From the NCBI GenBank assembly GCA_964392365.1, contig CAYMPH010000002.1:298000-361999 (forward strand): a stretch of DNA of 64,000 nucleotides, written 5' to 3'. The notes under the pieces were generated by a model. It saw only the letters and a program-made list of their open reading frames with translations. It searched no databases and was not told the origin of the DNA. Below are positions 43,489-53,006 of this stretch, one piece after another (position 1 is the first letter of the stretch; each line of letters starts with the position of its first letter). Source of the DNA: CAYMPH01 sp964392365. Its GTDB lineage: Bacteria; Spirochaetota; UBA4802; UBA5550. Position numbers and translations under genes: made by a program.

Positions 43489-44615
43489 TGCCTGAAAATC
43501 TGCCATATACACTTGAAAAGCTGACCACTGAAGAATTTATTCTAAACATGGGTCCTCAGCATCCCAGCACTCACGGAGTGCTCAGGATAGTGCTTAAGCT
43601 TGACGGCGAGGTAATAAAAGACATTGTGCCTGTTTGCGGCTATATTCACCGCGGTATGGAAAAAATGTTCGAGAACAGAAAGTACGATCAGATAATACCA
43701 TTCACTGACAGGACCGATTATCTATCTGCTATAAATAATAATTTTGCTTATGTTATAACTGTTGAAAAACTTATGGGCGTTACTCCTCCGCCACGGGCAG
43801 AATATATGCGCATTATACTTGCTGAGCTCAACAGGATCATGAGCCACATTTTATGGCTTTCTGCTTTCGGCATGGATATGGGAGCCTTCACTCCGCTATT
43901 GTACCTCTTTCGTGAAAGGGAGGAGGTTATTGGAATGATTGAAATGATGACAGGCAATCGTCTGACCCACAATGCCCTGCGTATAGGCGGATTTAAATAC
44001 GACATGCCTGCGGAATTTTTTAAAAAGCTGAAGGCATTCACCGGCCATTTTAACAGCAAAATACAGGAATATGAAACCCTGCTTATCAATAATGTTATTT
44101 TTAAAAGCAGGACTGCTGGAGTCGGTGCAATCAGCAGAGAAAAAGCCATATCATTCGGATTTACAGGCCCGTCTTTAAGAGGCTCTGATGTAAAGATTGA
44201 CTTAAGACGCGATGTTCCATATTCAATCTACCAGCAGTTTGATTTTGAAATTCCTTCCGGCAGAAATGGTGATACCTGGGACAGGTGCAAGGTCAGGATG
44301 GATGAAATGCGCCAGTCGGTAATTATTTTAAACCAGGCTATGGAGAATATTCATGGCGGGGATATAATGACAAAAGTACCAAAGATTATTAAGCCTGCTC
44401 CAGGAGAGTATTACGGGGCAGTTGAAGGTCCGCGCGGCGAAGTCGGTTTTTATATAGTCAGCGACGGTTCAGACAAGCCTTACAGAATAAAAATGAGAGT
44501 GCCTTCATTTTCAAATTTAAGCGGGTTAAGAGATATGATAATCGGCCTCAAGATTGCAGATATAGTTGCTATTATGGGAAGCCTTGATCTCGTTATACCT
44601 GAAATTGACCGGTGA
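43488..44615 (+). CDS. nuoD: NADH-quinone oxidoreductase subunit D
   Basis: 375 residues, 49-kDa subunit: LNMGPQHPSTHGVLRIVLKLDGE carries the quinone-site His and the family hallmark; DRTDYLSAINNNFAYVITVEKLMGV, TGNRLTHNALRIGG and the C-terminal GSLDLVIPEIDR complete the pattern. It forms the quinone-binding pocket with NuoB. Slightly shorter than the about 400-residue average but complete at both ends. Confidence 0.96.
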   Translation: MPENLPYTLEKLTTEEFILNMGPQHPSTHGVLRIVLKLDGEVIKDIVPVCGYIHRGMEKMFENRKYDQIIPFTDRTDYLSAINNNFAYVITVEKLMGVTPPPRAEYMRIILAELNRIMSHILWLSAFGMDMGAFTPLLYLFREREEVIGMIEMMTGNRLTHNALRIGGFKYDMPAEFFKKLKAFTGHFNSKIQEYETLLINNVIFKSRTAGVGAISREKAISFGFTGPSLRGSDVKIDLRRDVPYSIYQQFDFEIPSGRNGDTWDRCKVRMDEMRQSVIILNQAMENIHGGDIMTKVPKIIKPAPGEYYGAVEGPRGEVGFYIVSDGSDKPYRIKMRVPSFSNLSGLRDMIIGLKIADIVAIMGSLDLVIPEIDR

Positions 44616-44619
44616 TAAA

Positions 44620-45681
44620 ATGACTTTTTTTGAATTTATAAATAATCTGTTTTACGACAGCGGAAAAGCTTTTGACTTCATATTCACTGAAGGACATAGG
44701 AAATGGTCCGCATTGAATATGCACCCTGTATTGTTTGATATCTTTTTTCTGCTCGCTGCAGGTGCTGCTGTTGCAGTGTTTATCGCTATTAACGCGCTTT
44801 TTATTATCTGGTTTGAGCGTAAAGTTGCAGCGCGCATGCAGCTCAGGCGCGGTCCCAACAGAGTAGGCCCGTTTGGTATTTTTCAGACAATAGCTGATAT
44901 GATAAAACTCCTGATCAAAGAGGACATAAACCCCATTGCAGCTGACAAGATTGTTTTTTTTCTAGCCCCGCTTATCGTGCTGTCATCGACATTCCTTGCT
45001 TTTGTTGTAATGCCTTTCGGCCGTGGCCTTATACCGGCTGATCTGAACATCGGTATTCTGTATTTTCTTGCAGTAACCGGTCTGGCGGTTATAGGTATAC
45101 TTGCAGCAGGCTGGTCTTCAAATAACAAATATTCACTTATAGGCGGAATGCGTTCCGCAGCTCAGATAGTAAGTTATGAAATACCGAACATGCTTGTGAT
45201 ACTTACATTGGTTTTGATGACCGGATCAATGAAAATGGGGGACATCATCGCAGCTCAGCCTTTTATCGGCTACATCTGGATGCAGCCCGTTGGATTTATA
45301 ATTTTTCTGATAGCCTCCAATGCTGAGATAAACCGTTCGCCATTTGATCTTCCTGAGGCGGAGTCCGAGCTTGTCTCAGGTTTTCTGACTGAGTACAGCG
45401 CAATGAAATTTGCTTTTTTCTTCCTGGCGGAGTTTACAAACCTGTTTATAGCCGGGGCCATGGGCGCCACGCTGTTCCTTGGCGGCTGGAGAGGCCCGGT
45501 ACTTCCTCCATTTGTGTGGTTTATGATAAAATCATATGGAGTGGTAATGATTCTGATGCTGATCCGCTGGACATTTCCGAGGATAAGGGTGGATCATCTG
45601 ATGGAGTTTTCGTGGAAAGTTCTGGTGCCTATAGCACTGCTGAATCTGATAATTACTGCTTTTGTAATAAAATTAGTTTAA
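44620..45681 (+). CDS. nuoH: NADH-quinone oxidoreductase subunit H
   Basis: 353 residues from ATG 44620, 4 bases after the nuoD stop; a longer frame into nuoD is rejected. Eight membrane helices. Signatures: FERKVAARMQLRRGPNRVGPFGIFQTIADMIKLLIKED and EINRSPFDLPEAESELVSGFLTEYSAMKF, the conserved charged loops that line the quinone tunnel. The VPG-like C-terminus RVDHLMEFSWKVLVPIALLNL is intact. Confidence 0.95.
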   Translation: MTFFEFINNLFYDSGKAFDFIFTEGHRKWSALNMHPVLFDIFFLLAAGAAVAVFIAINALFIIWFERKVAARMQLRRGPNRVGPFGIFQTIADMIKLLIKEDINPIAADKIVFFLAPLIVLSSTFLAFVVMPFGRGLIPADLNIGILYFLAVTGLAVIGILAAGWSSNNKYSLIGGMRSAAQIVSYEIPNMLVILTLVLMTGSMKMGDIIAAQPFIGYIWMQPVGFIIFLIASNAEINRSPFDLPEAESELVSGFLTEYSAMKFAFFFLAEFTNLFIAGAMGATLFLGGWRGPVLPPFVWFMIKSYGVVMILMLIRWTFPRIRVDHLMEFSWKVLVPIALLNLIITAFVIKLV

Positions 45682-45715
45682 GATATATTACCTGGAATTT
45701 AAAGAAAGGGATCAG

Positions 45716-46216
45716 ATGATTAAATATATAAAAGATATCATTGCAGGCTCAGTAACTCTTATTAAAGGCATGGCTATAGTTTTTAAATACATGTTTTATA
45801 AGCCTATTACTATTCAATACCCAGAGCAGAAAATGGAAATGAACACACGTTTTCACGGCCGCCTGGTTATGCCTGTTGATCCTGAACTGGGCATGCACAG
45901 GTGTACGGCATGTAAAATCTGTATTAAAATCTGCCCCAACAGATCAATCGAAGTGGAAAAAGCAGCTGATGAGACCGGGAGCCTTAAACCCAGGGCAGCC
46001 ACCTATACCTATAATATGGGTACATGCATGTTCTGTAATTTATGCGTGGAAGTCTGTCCTTTCTCTGCAATTATTCTTTCACAGGAGTACGAGCTTGCCA
46101 CGTACGACAGGTCAACGCTTATAATTGACCTCGTTGCTGAGAAGTACAAATTAGATGGAAGAAAAGGCAGATGGTGGGCGAGAAAATTTAAAGATGAAGA
46201 ACAGCTGCAGATATAA
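45716..46216 (+). CDS. nuoI: NADH-quinone oxidoreductase subunit I (2x[4Fe-4S])
   Basis: 166 residues. Two ferredoxin motifs CTACKICIKICP and CMFCNLCVEVCP bind clusters N6a and N6b. It is the peripheral link between the electron input and NuoB. The N-terminal amphipathic region (IIAGSVTLIKGMAIVFKYMF) packs on the membrane. Ribosome site AAGGGA. In the absence of nuoEFG here, NuoI would be the outermost cluster protein of the encoded complex. Confidence 0.95.
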   Translation: MIKYIKDIIAGSVTLIKGMAIVFKYMFYKPITIQYPEQKMEMNTRFHGRLVMPVDPELGMHRCTACKICIKICPNRSIEVEKAADETGSLKPRAATYTYNMGTCMFCNLCVEVCPFSAIILSQEYELATYDRSTLIIDLVAEKYKLDGRKGRWWARKFKDEEQLQI

Positions 46217-46272
46217 ATGAGATATTTTTTAAGAAAAATTGTAATCAGAATATACGAAATCAGGAGTAATAT

Positions 46273-46782
46273 ATGATCGAAGCAGTTTTATTTTACGCTT
46301 TCTCTGCTGCTGTAATTATCAGCGCTTTGCTTATGGTATTCTCCAGAAATATCTTTCATTGCGCGTTATATCTGGCTTCAGTACTTTTTGGGGTGGCAGC
46401 AATATATATACTGCTTAATGCCTATTTTATCGCAGCAATACAGGTGCTATTGTATATCGGAGCAGTTGTTGTTCTTACTATATTTGTCATAAACCTTACA
46501 AAAGAAATAACAGGTGAAAAACCGGCGCTTGTAAACAGGCAGATACTGCCTGCAATATGCGTATCAGCTTTAACTGCAGTTCTGATAATTCTTGCACTTC
46601 TTAAAACACAAACAGGTGCAGTTTTGGTAAAAAGCCCAATCACAGTAGATTTTACCCGGGAGATAGGCACTCAGCTGCTTGGTAATTTTGTCCTTGCCTT
46701 TGAAGTTGTTTCAGTTCTCCTTCTTGCAGCTCTGATAGCTGCTATAGTAATAGTTGCTAAAGATGATGAGGCTGCAAAATGA
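46273..46782 (+). CDS. nuoJ: NADH-quinone oxidoreductase subunit J
   Basis: 169 residues with five membrane helices; NIFHCALYLASVLFGVAAIYILLNAYFIAAIQVLLYIGAVVVLTIFVINLT is the conserved NuoJ core, including the pi-bulge helix implicated in coupling. Ribosome site CAGGAG 8 bases before the start. It overlaps nuoK by 4 bases (ATGA). Confidence 0.94.
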   Translation: MIEAVLFYAFSAAVIISALLMVFSRNIFHCALYLASVLFGVAAIYILLNAYFIAAIQVLLYIGAVVVLTIFVINLTKEITGEKPALVNRQILPAICVSALTAVLIILALLKTQTGAVLVKSPITVDFTREIGTQLLGNFVLAFEVVSVLLLAALIAAIVIVAKDDEAAK

Positions 46783-47090
46783 CAATAACTCTGACGCATT
46801 ACTTAATATTAAGTGCAATTCTTTTTGCAATAGGCATGATCGGCGTAATGACAAGAAAAAATGCAATAGGCATTTTAATGTCGCTTGAGCTGCTCTTTAA
46901 CGCGGTAAATATAAACATGGTGGCGATTTCCCGCTATAATGCTGATCCTGCGATATCAGGCCAGATATTCACAATATTTATTATAGCTGTTGCTGCAGCT
47001 GAAAGCGTAATAGGGCTCGCGATAATACTCGCTATTTATAAAAAGAGGCAGACAGTCAATGCAGATGAAATGGATTTAATGAAGTTTTAA
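46779..47090 (+). CDS. nuoK: NADH-quinone oxidoreductase subunit K
   Basis: 103 residues, three membrane helices. MSLELLFNAVNINMVA and IAVAAAESVIGLAIILAIYKKR carry the two conserved membrane glutamates needed for proton translocation. Related to MrpC. Full length. An 82-base gap with a GC-rich hairpin separates it from nuoL. Confidence 0.95.
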   Translation: MTITLTHYLILSAILFAIGMIGVMTRKNAIGILMSLELLFNAVNINMVAISRYNADPAISGQIFTIFIIAVAAAESVIGLAIILAIYKKRQTVNADEMDLMKF

Positions 47091-47108
47091 TTTCACTCTG
47101 GTCGAATT

Positions 47109-47127
47109 CCCGGCCGCCTGCGGCGGG
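47109..47127. repeat. GC-rich hairpin between nuoK and nuoL
   Basis: CCCGGCCGC and GCGGCGGG pair over 8 positions with one bulged base and a 2-base loop. Much richer in G+C than its surroundings, with no T run. Possibly a REP-like unit or an mRNA processing/stability structure that sets different nuoA-K and nuoL-N levels. Confidence 0.45.
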
Positions 47128-47172
47128 ATAGTTCATTATATTAGGTTTTTAATTTTTACAGGAGGACTGCTT

Positions 47173-49068
47173 TTGGAAACAACAATTATGTTAGGTTTAA
47201 TAATACCCGCACTGCCTTTGCTGGCTTTTGTGGTTATTGCTTTCCTGACTAAGAAACATAATACAGCAAGCATGCTTGTTTCCATATTCGCAATGGCAGG
47301 TTCGTTTGCGCTTTCTGCAGTTCTGCTGTGGACTCAGCTTTATTCACCGCAGAGCATAGAGATAAGCATACCGTGGATGTATCTCGGCAGCATTAAAATG
47401 CATATTGGCGTGCTGATAAATCAGCTTACTGTTATTATGCTCATGGTTGTCACGACAGTCAGTCTGCTTGTTCAGATTTATTCAATAGGTTATATGCACG
47501 GAGACGACGGTTTCACGAAATTTTATTCATATCTGTCTATATTTTCTTTTTCAATGCTGATGCTCGTTATTTCAAATAATTTTATACAGATATACATGTT
47601 CTGGGAGCTTGTGGGGCTTTGTTCCTATCTGCTGATAGGATTCTGGTACAATAAGTCAGAGGCTGCTTCTGCCAGCAAAAAGGCATTTATAGTAACACGT
47701 TTCGGGGATTTCGGATTCCTGCTCGGCATAATCATATTAACGGCAATTACAAATACATATAACTTCGGCGAAGTTATGGAGATCGTTAAATCCGGATCTA
47801 TATCTCCTGCTATGCTTACTTTAATAGCTCTTCTTCTTTTCAGCGGAGCAGCAGGAAAGAGCGGCCAGTTCCCGCTGCACGTGTGGCTGCCGGATGCTAT
47901 GGCAGGACCGACTCCTGTATCTGCACTTATTCACGCGGCAACAATGGTTGCAGCAGGCGTATTCATGGTGGCAAGGCTCTTTCCGATATTTTCATCGAGC
48001 CATGAAGCTATGCTCGTTATCGCATACCTTGGCGGTTTTACAGCAATATTCTCAGCTTCTATTGCTCTTGTTCAGGATGATATTAAACGCGTGCTTGCAT
48101 ACTCCACGCTCAGCCAGCTCGGTTACATGATGCTTGCACTCGGTCTGGGCGGATATACTGCAGGCGTATTTCATCTGACAACGCATTCAGCTTTCAAGGC
48201 TCTTCTGTTTCTCGGAGCAGGAAACGTGATACACGCGGCAAATACAAATATCATATGGCAAATGGGCGGACTCGGTAAAAAGATGCCTGTTACTATGATA
48301 ACATTTGCAATCGGGATTCTTGCCATATCCGGAATATTTCCGTTTGCAGGTTTCTGGAGCAAGGACGAGATCCTCGTTACAGCTCTCCACAGCGGGCATG
48401 ACATACTTTTTTATGCTGCGCTTGCAACAGCATTCATGACAGCGTTCTACATGGCCCGAATATTTTTTGTGACTTTCATGGGCTCTCCAAGAACGGACGA
48501 ATCGGATCACTCTCACGAGATGCCTCTGACAATGACAGTGCCGCTTATGATACTGGCGCTAGTATCAATATTTATCGGGTTAATAGGAATTCCTGGAACT
48601 GAAAATAACATCGGTACATTTCTTTCAGCAGGGCATGGTGCTGCACATGAATCCGGCATTAACTGGTCAGTGGCTGTTTCATCTACAGTAATAGCTGTAA
48701 GCGGTTTCGGCCTGGCGTTCCTGATATATATAGCCGGTGCGGTAAAACCGGAAACACTAAGAATAAAATCAGGATTTATTTATACAGTTCTCAAGAACAA
48801 ATATTATATAGATGAGATTTATCTTTTTCTGATAAATAAAGGCTTTTTTGCAGTTTCCGCTTCAATAGCATGGTTTGACAGACACGTGGTTGACGGCACT
48901 GTAGACCTTGCCGCTTATATTGTCAGGGAAAGCGGCAGCAGGCTTCGCATAACAATATCAGGCAGGGTAGAGCAGTATGCGCTGTTTATATTCATGGGAA
49001 TGATTGCGGTCCTGGCAGGGTTGGTTATTTATAATCCTGATGTGCTCAAGCTCTTTGGAGGCAGATAA
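47173..49068 (+). CDS. nuoL: NADH-quinone oxidoreductase subunit L
   Basis: 631 residues from a TTG start with AGGAGG 7 bases upstream. An antiporter-like proton channel subunit: FWELVGLCSYLLIGFWYNK, GKSGQFPLHVWLPDAMAGPTPVSALIHAATMVAAGVFMVAR, DIKRVLAYSTLSQLGYMMLALG, HALFKALLFLGAG-type helix present as HSAFKALLFLGAGNVIHA. The C-terminal lateral helix region is present (KNKYYIDEIYLFLINKGFF). It overlaps the nuoM start by one base. Confidence 0.96.
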   Translation: METTIMLGLIIPALPLLAFVVIAFLTKKHNTASMLVSIFAMAGSFALSAVLLWTQLYSPQSIEISIPWMYLGSIKMHIGVLINQLTVIMLMVVTTVSLLVQIYSIGYMHGDDGFTKFYSYLSIFSFSMLMLVISNNFIQIYMFWELVGLCSYLLIGFWYNKSEAASASKKAFIVTRFGDFGFLLGIIILTAITNTYNFGEVMEIVKSGSISPAMLTLIALLLFSGAAGKSGQFPLHVWLPDAMAGPTPVSALIHAATMVAAGVFMVARLFPIFSSSHEAMLVIAYLGGFTAIFSASIALVQDDIKRVLAYSTLSQLGYMMLALGLGGYTAGVFHLTTHSAFKALLFLGAGNVIHAANTNIIWQMGGLGKKMPVTMITFAIGILAISGIFPFAGFWSKDEILVTALHSGHDILFYAALATAFMTAFYMARIFFVTFMGSPRTDESDHSHEMPLTMTVPLMILALVSIFIGLIGIPGTENNIGTFLSAGHGAAHESGINWSVAVSSTVIAVSGFGLAFLIYIAGAVKPETLRIKSGFIYTVLKNKYYIDEIYLFLINKGFFAVSASIAWFDRHVVDGTVDLAAYIVRESGSRLRITISGRVEQYALFIFMGMIAVLAGLVIYNPDVLKLFGGR

Positions 49069-50549
49069 TGAACTTTCCTATATTGACTGCCATATATTTT
49101 ATGCCTCTGCTTGCAGTAATAACATTGTTTTTTATTCCCGGAAATAAGCATAAAGCTATAAAGTTTGTATCACTCGGATTTAACCTTATTGCCCTGTTTA
49201 TGACTATATGGCTATTCTTCAATTACGATTACACCAAGGGAGGTCTTCAGTTCGTTGAAAGAATGCCCTGGCTCGAGTCTTTAGGTGTAAATTATTTTAT
49301 GGGAGTAAATGGAATAAACGTAACTCTCCTGCTTTTAACAGGCATCATAATCGTTGCAGGAATACTTGCTTCATGGAACGTGGATCACAGACCCAAGGAG
49401 TTTTTCATATTTCTTCTTACTCTTACCACTGGCGTGTTCGGCGTGTTCATGGCATACAACCTTTTTCTATTCTTTTTTTTCTATGAGATTGCAGTGCTTC
49501 CAATGTATTTACTGATAGGGATATGGGGAACGAGCAAGGGGAAGTATACAAAGGAATACTCAGCAATGAAACTGACCCTGTATCTTATGGCAGGCTCTGC
49601 GCTTATTATAGCGGGCATACTCGGGCTTTATTTCGGTTCAGGCCTGCGGACATTTGATTATGACCTGCTTGCAGCTGCAAAATACAGTATAGGCTTCCAG
49701 AAGGTATTTTTTCCGATATTATTTGTAGGTTTCGGCGTTCTCGCAGCCCTGTGGCCGTTTCATACCTGGTCTCCGGACGGCCACGCTTCAGCTCCGACAG
49801 CTGTATCGATGCTTCATGCAGGTGTACTCATGAAACTGGGAGCATACGGATGCCTGATAGTGCCGGTGTTTCTTCTGCCTGAGGGCGCAAAATTCTGGCT
49901 GCCGGTTGTGGCTGTTATGTGCACAGTAAATATAGTATACGGTTCTATCGCTGCAGTTCATCAGAAGGACCTGAAATATATAGTTGCATATTCCTCTGTG
50001 AGCCACATGGGAATAGTAATGCTCGGCATTACATCCATGAACTCAACCGGATTTTCAGGCGCGGTTCTGCAGATGTTCTCACACGGCATCATGACAGGAC
50101 TTTTCTTTGCGCTAATTGGCATGACTTACGGGAGAACTCACACAAGAATGATAAATGAAATGAACGGACTTGCAATGAAGATACCTGTGCTTGCAGGCTT
50201 CTTTGTCCTGACCGGCCTTTGCTCTCTCGGGCTTCCAGGCATGAGCGGATTTGTTGCAGAGCTGACTGTTTTTGTCGGAGCATACAAAACATTTCCGGCA
50301 ATAACACTTTTAACAGTGGTCGGCATTGTATTTACAGCCTTTTATGTTCTCAGGGCGCTGCAGATAATGTTTTTCGGTCCATTCAGGATGGATCACGAAG
50401 TGCCGCTTGCGGATGCAAACAAAATAGAAATAACGGCACTGGTTCTTCTCATGTCGGTTATATTGATAATCGGTATATACCCTTTCTATATAATGAATGT
50501 AATTTATTCCGCAGTCCTGCCAATCGCGCAGAAATTGGGAGGTATGTAG
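49068..50549 (+). CDS. nuoM: NADH-quinone oxidoreductase subunit M
   Basis: 493 residues, antiporter-like. FFFYEIAVLPMYLLIGIWG holds the key membrane glutamate; LWPFHTWSPDGHASAPTAVSMLHAGVLMKLGAYG and DLKYIVAYSSVSHMGIVMLGI are the conserved lysine/histidine helices. Complete at both ends. It follows nuoL by overlap and precedes nuoN by 4 bases. Confidence 0.96.
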   Translation: MNFPILTAIYFMPLLAVITLFFIPGNKHKAIKFVSLGFNLIALFMTIWLFFNYDYTKGGLQFVERMPWLESLGVNYFMGVNGINVTLLLLTGIIIVAGILASWNVDHRPKEFFIFLLTLTTGVFGVFMAYNLFLFFFFYEIAVLPMYLLIGIWGTSKGKYTKEYSAMKLTLYLMAGSALIIAGILGLYFGSGLRTFDYDLLAAAKYSIGFQKVFFPILFVGFGVLAALWPFHTWSPDGHASAPTAVSMLHAGVLMKLGAYGCLIVPVFLLPEGAKFWLPVVAVMCTVNIVYGSIAAVHQKDLKYIVAYSSVSHMGIVMLGITSMNSTGFSGAVLQMFSHGIMTGLFFALIGMTYGRTHTRMINEMNGLAMKIPVLAGFFVLTGLCSLGLPGMSGFVAELTVFVGAYKTFPAITLLTVVGIVFTAFYVLRALQIMFFGPFRMDHEVPLADANKIEITALVLLMSVILIIGIYPFYIMNVIYSAVLPIAQKLGGM

Positions 50550-50553
50550 CATT

Positions 50554-51975
50554 ATGATAATAATGGCACCGGAGCTTCTGACAGCGGGATTTATTGTTGT
50601 AATTATTTCGCTTGATCTGCTGATAAATTCAAAAAACAGGAATTTTTTAGGGTATGTTTATATAGCCATGACAGCAGCTGTTGCAGGCGCTGTATATTTT
50701 GTGAATTGGGATGGATCTTTGTTCAATGGCGCATATGTTTCTGACGGGATTTCACAATTTTCAAAAATTGCAATTCTTATAGCCTCGATTGCCACAGGCC
50801 TGCTGTCTATAAATACAATCAAAGTAAAAGAAAAATATATTGGAGCATACTACGCTCTGCTGCTCTCAGCCACACTCGGAATGATGCTGCTTGTATCATC
50901 AAAAGAACTTATTACGCTTTACGTGGCTCTTGAAACAACCACAATAAGTTTATACGGCCTGACCGCCATATACAAAAATGACGACCTATCGCTTGAGGCA
51001 GGCATAAAGTATATGATACTTGGCGCAATATCATCTGCCATACTTCTTTACGGCATAAGCATTATTTATTTTTCAACAGGTACAACTTACCTTCAGGGCA
51101 TACTGTCGAAAATTACAGGTTTTGAAGCTTTAACTCCTTATATGGCATTAGGCATGATTTTGATATTACTCGGAGTTGGCTTCAAGCTGTCAATGGTCCC
51201 GATGCACGTATGGACACCTGATGTATACCAGGGCGCACCTATTCCTGTAACAGCCTTTATCTCGGTTGCATCAAAAGCTGCGGGCTTTGTCTTTGCAATA
51301 AGGCTCTTTGAGTTTACCTTTATAAAGTACTCATACATCTGGGTCCCGGTAATGGCTGTACTTGCAGTGCTGACCATGACGATAGGTAATCTCATGGCAA
51401 TCCCGCAGAAAAATATTAAAAGACTTCTCGCATATTCCACCATTTCACAGGCCGGCTATATACTCGTAGGTTTTGTAAGTGCATCAGAAACAGGCGTAAG
51501 CTCTGTTCTGTTCTATCTGCTTGTGTACATTTTAACAAATATTGCAGCCTTTGCAGTCGTAGCAGCATTTTCAAATGCTGCCGGCTCGGACAATCTTGAA
51601 GACTATGCAGGTCTTGCGCAAAAAGAGCCGCTCCTGGCAATGGCATTTCTGATATCGCTTCTCTCGCTGGCAGGCATTCCTCCAATGGCTGGCTTTGCAG
51701 GAAAATTTTATCTTTTCTACGCTGCGATGCAGAAAGGATATACATGGCTTGTGGTCATTGCGGCGCTCAACAGCACAGTATCCCTGTACTATTATCTGCT
51801 GGTTATAAAACAGGTGTATCTTTTTGACAGAACAAAAGAAATTAAAAAGATAATAGTTCCAATGGGAGTAAAATTTACACTGGCGGTACTGATAGTATCT
51901 ATAATCCTCTTAGGTATATTCCCGACAGCAGTTATTGACTGGACAATAAGCATATCACAGAAACTGTTTATGTAA
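50554..51975 (+). CDS. nuoN: NADH-quinone oxidoreductase subunit N
   Basis: 473 residues, antiporter-like. LYVALETTTISLYGLTAIYK, GFKLSMVPMHVWTPDVYQGAPIPVTAFISVASKAAGF and NIKRLLAYSTISQAGYILVGF are NuoN markers, with GKFYLFYAAMQKG further on. Last gene of the operon. No clear intrinsic terminator was found in the 56 bases before the convergent gene at 52032. Confidence 0.96.
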   Translation: MIIMAPELLTAGFIVVIISLDLLINSKNRNFLGYVYIAMTAAVAGAVYFVNWDGSLFNGAYVSDGISQFSKIAILIASIATGLLSINTIKVKEKYIGAYYALLLSATLGMMLLVSSKELITLYVALETTTISLYGLTAIYKNDDLSLEAGIKYMILGAISSAILLYGISIIYFSTGTTYLQGILSKITGFEALTPYMALGMILILLGVGFKLSMVPMHVWTPDVYQGAPIPVTAFISVASKAAGFVFAIRLFEFTFIKYSYIWVPVMAVLAVLTMTIGNLMAIPQKNIKRLLAYSTISQAGYILVGFVSASETGVSSVLFYLLVYILTNIAAFAVVAAFSNAAGSDNLEDYAGLAQKEPLLAMAFLISLLSLAGIPPMAGFAGKFYLFYAAMQKGYTWLVVIAALNSTVSLYYYLLVIKQVYLFDRTKEIKKIIVPMGVKFTLAVLIVSIILLGIFPTAVIDWTISISQKLFM

Positions 51976-52031
51976 CAGGGCTGTAATCTTTCCTGTTTAT
52001 TCCGGTAACTCGACTCATTCCGGCTTCACTC

Positions 52032-53006
52032 TCACGGCCATCCGATTTTCATACGAATACCCAACCCGGCAAGAAAAGATGGGGTGGGCCTGTTGAGGAT
52101 TTCCTCAGTATCGGGAGTTCCTGATAATTCAAGGTAAATGTCAAGAGCCGGCGGTCCGGCGCCGATCCTCAAGCCGATTTCGGCTCGCCCGGCAACATCA
52201 ACTGTGGACAGACGTGTGATGTTCAGATCAAGCGATGCATTAATGAAAAGTTTCATCCATGGAAGCAGGCGATAGGAGGACTCTGTGCCTGCGGTTATTA
52301 TGCCTGACAGACGAGGTTTTGGTATTTTGCTTTGCCAGAAATCAAAGAGGTCGACATATCCTCCCCGGAGGAAAAATCTGCCATCAAAATCCCCCATATG
52401 TAAAAGAGGCAATACCAGACCCAATTTAACAACATCTGTTGAAACTTCAGAAAAACCAGGAGTCAGGGGATGCTGGCTGGTTCTGGAATACTCAAAAGTA
52501 ATGTGGAGAGGACCAGCCTTGGCCGCCATGGTAATACCGTAGTCAAATTCAACTGCAGACATCCAGAAACGCATAACATTGACAACCTGGTCGCCAGGTT
52601 TAAATGGAGCAGTCAGCAGCCATGCCCCATAGTAGATGGAAATTCCGAAATCATCTTTCCAGCGGAAAGGGGTGAAGGCAGTCGTGACATGCAGATTCCA
52701 GATATCCTCTGCTGTGGAAGATATGCAGTGGTAATTCCATGCAAACTCACCATATCCGCCTGTCATGAACGGAAAGTCAGGTACTTTGGTTCCAAACGAT
52801 TCATATAGAGGATCATCGATAGCCAGGGGTTCGGGAAAATCATTTGCTGATAGATTTATGGTCCCCATTAAAAGCGTGAACAGAAGTAGTATTTTCATCA
52901 GGCAATGGAAATGTAGGTACTTGAACATTTTTCCGGAATTACCCGACAGGATGCCAGGAATCCCTTTGTTCAAGTCATGTGAGAAAACTGAAAAATTGAG
53001 TTTCAT
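52032..53006 (-). CDS. Putative outer-membrane beta-barrel protein, compositionally distinct
   Basis: Up to 324 residues. A signal-like helix lies inside (MKILLLFTLLMGTINLSANDF, from residue 37; ATG 52898), so true translation may begin there, at residue 27 (52928) or at 53006, where AGGGTGA gives the best ribosome site. The rest is rich in aromatic, alternating strands ending in glycine turns (GFSEVSTDVVKLGLVLPLL, DGRFFLRGGYVDLFDFW, SYRLLPWMKLFINASLDL), which fits a barrel. Base composition is visibly richer in G+C than the flanks, suggesting transfer. No family identified. Convergent with nuoN. Confidence 0.65.
   Translation of the reverse strand: MKLNFSVFSHDLNKGIPGILSGNSGKMFKYLHFHCLMKILLLFTLLMGTINLSANDFPEPLAIDDPLYESFGTKVPDFPFMTGGYGEFAWNYHCISSTAEDIWNLHVTTAFTPFRWKDDFGISIYYGAWLLTAPFKPGDQVVNVMRFWMSAVEFDYGITMAAKAGPLHITFEYSRTSQHPLTPGFSEVSTDVVKLGLVLPLLHMGDFDGRFFLRGGYVDLFDFWQSKIPKPRLSGIITAGTESSYRLLPWMKLFINASLDLNITRLSTVDVAGRAEIGLRIGAGPPALDIYLELSGTPDTEEILNRPTPSFLAGLGIRMKIGWP

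Noticed and set aside
46217..46276. 19-codon ORF overlapping the nuoJ start by ATGA
   Set aside because: No ribosome site and no meaningful composition; it is most likely chance in the short nuoI-nuoJ gap.
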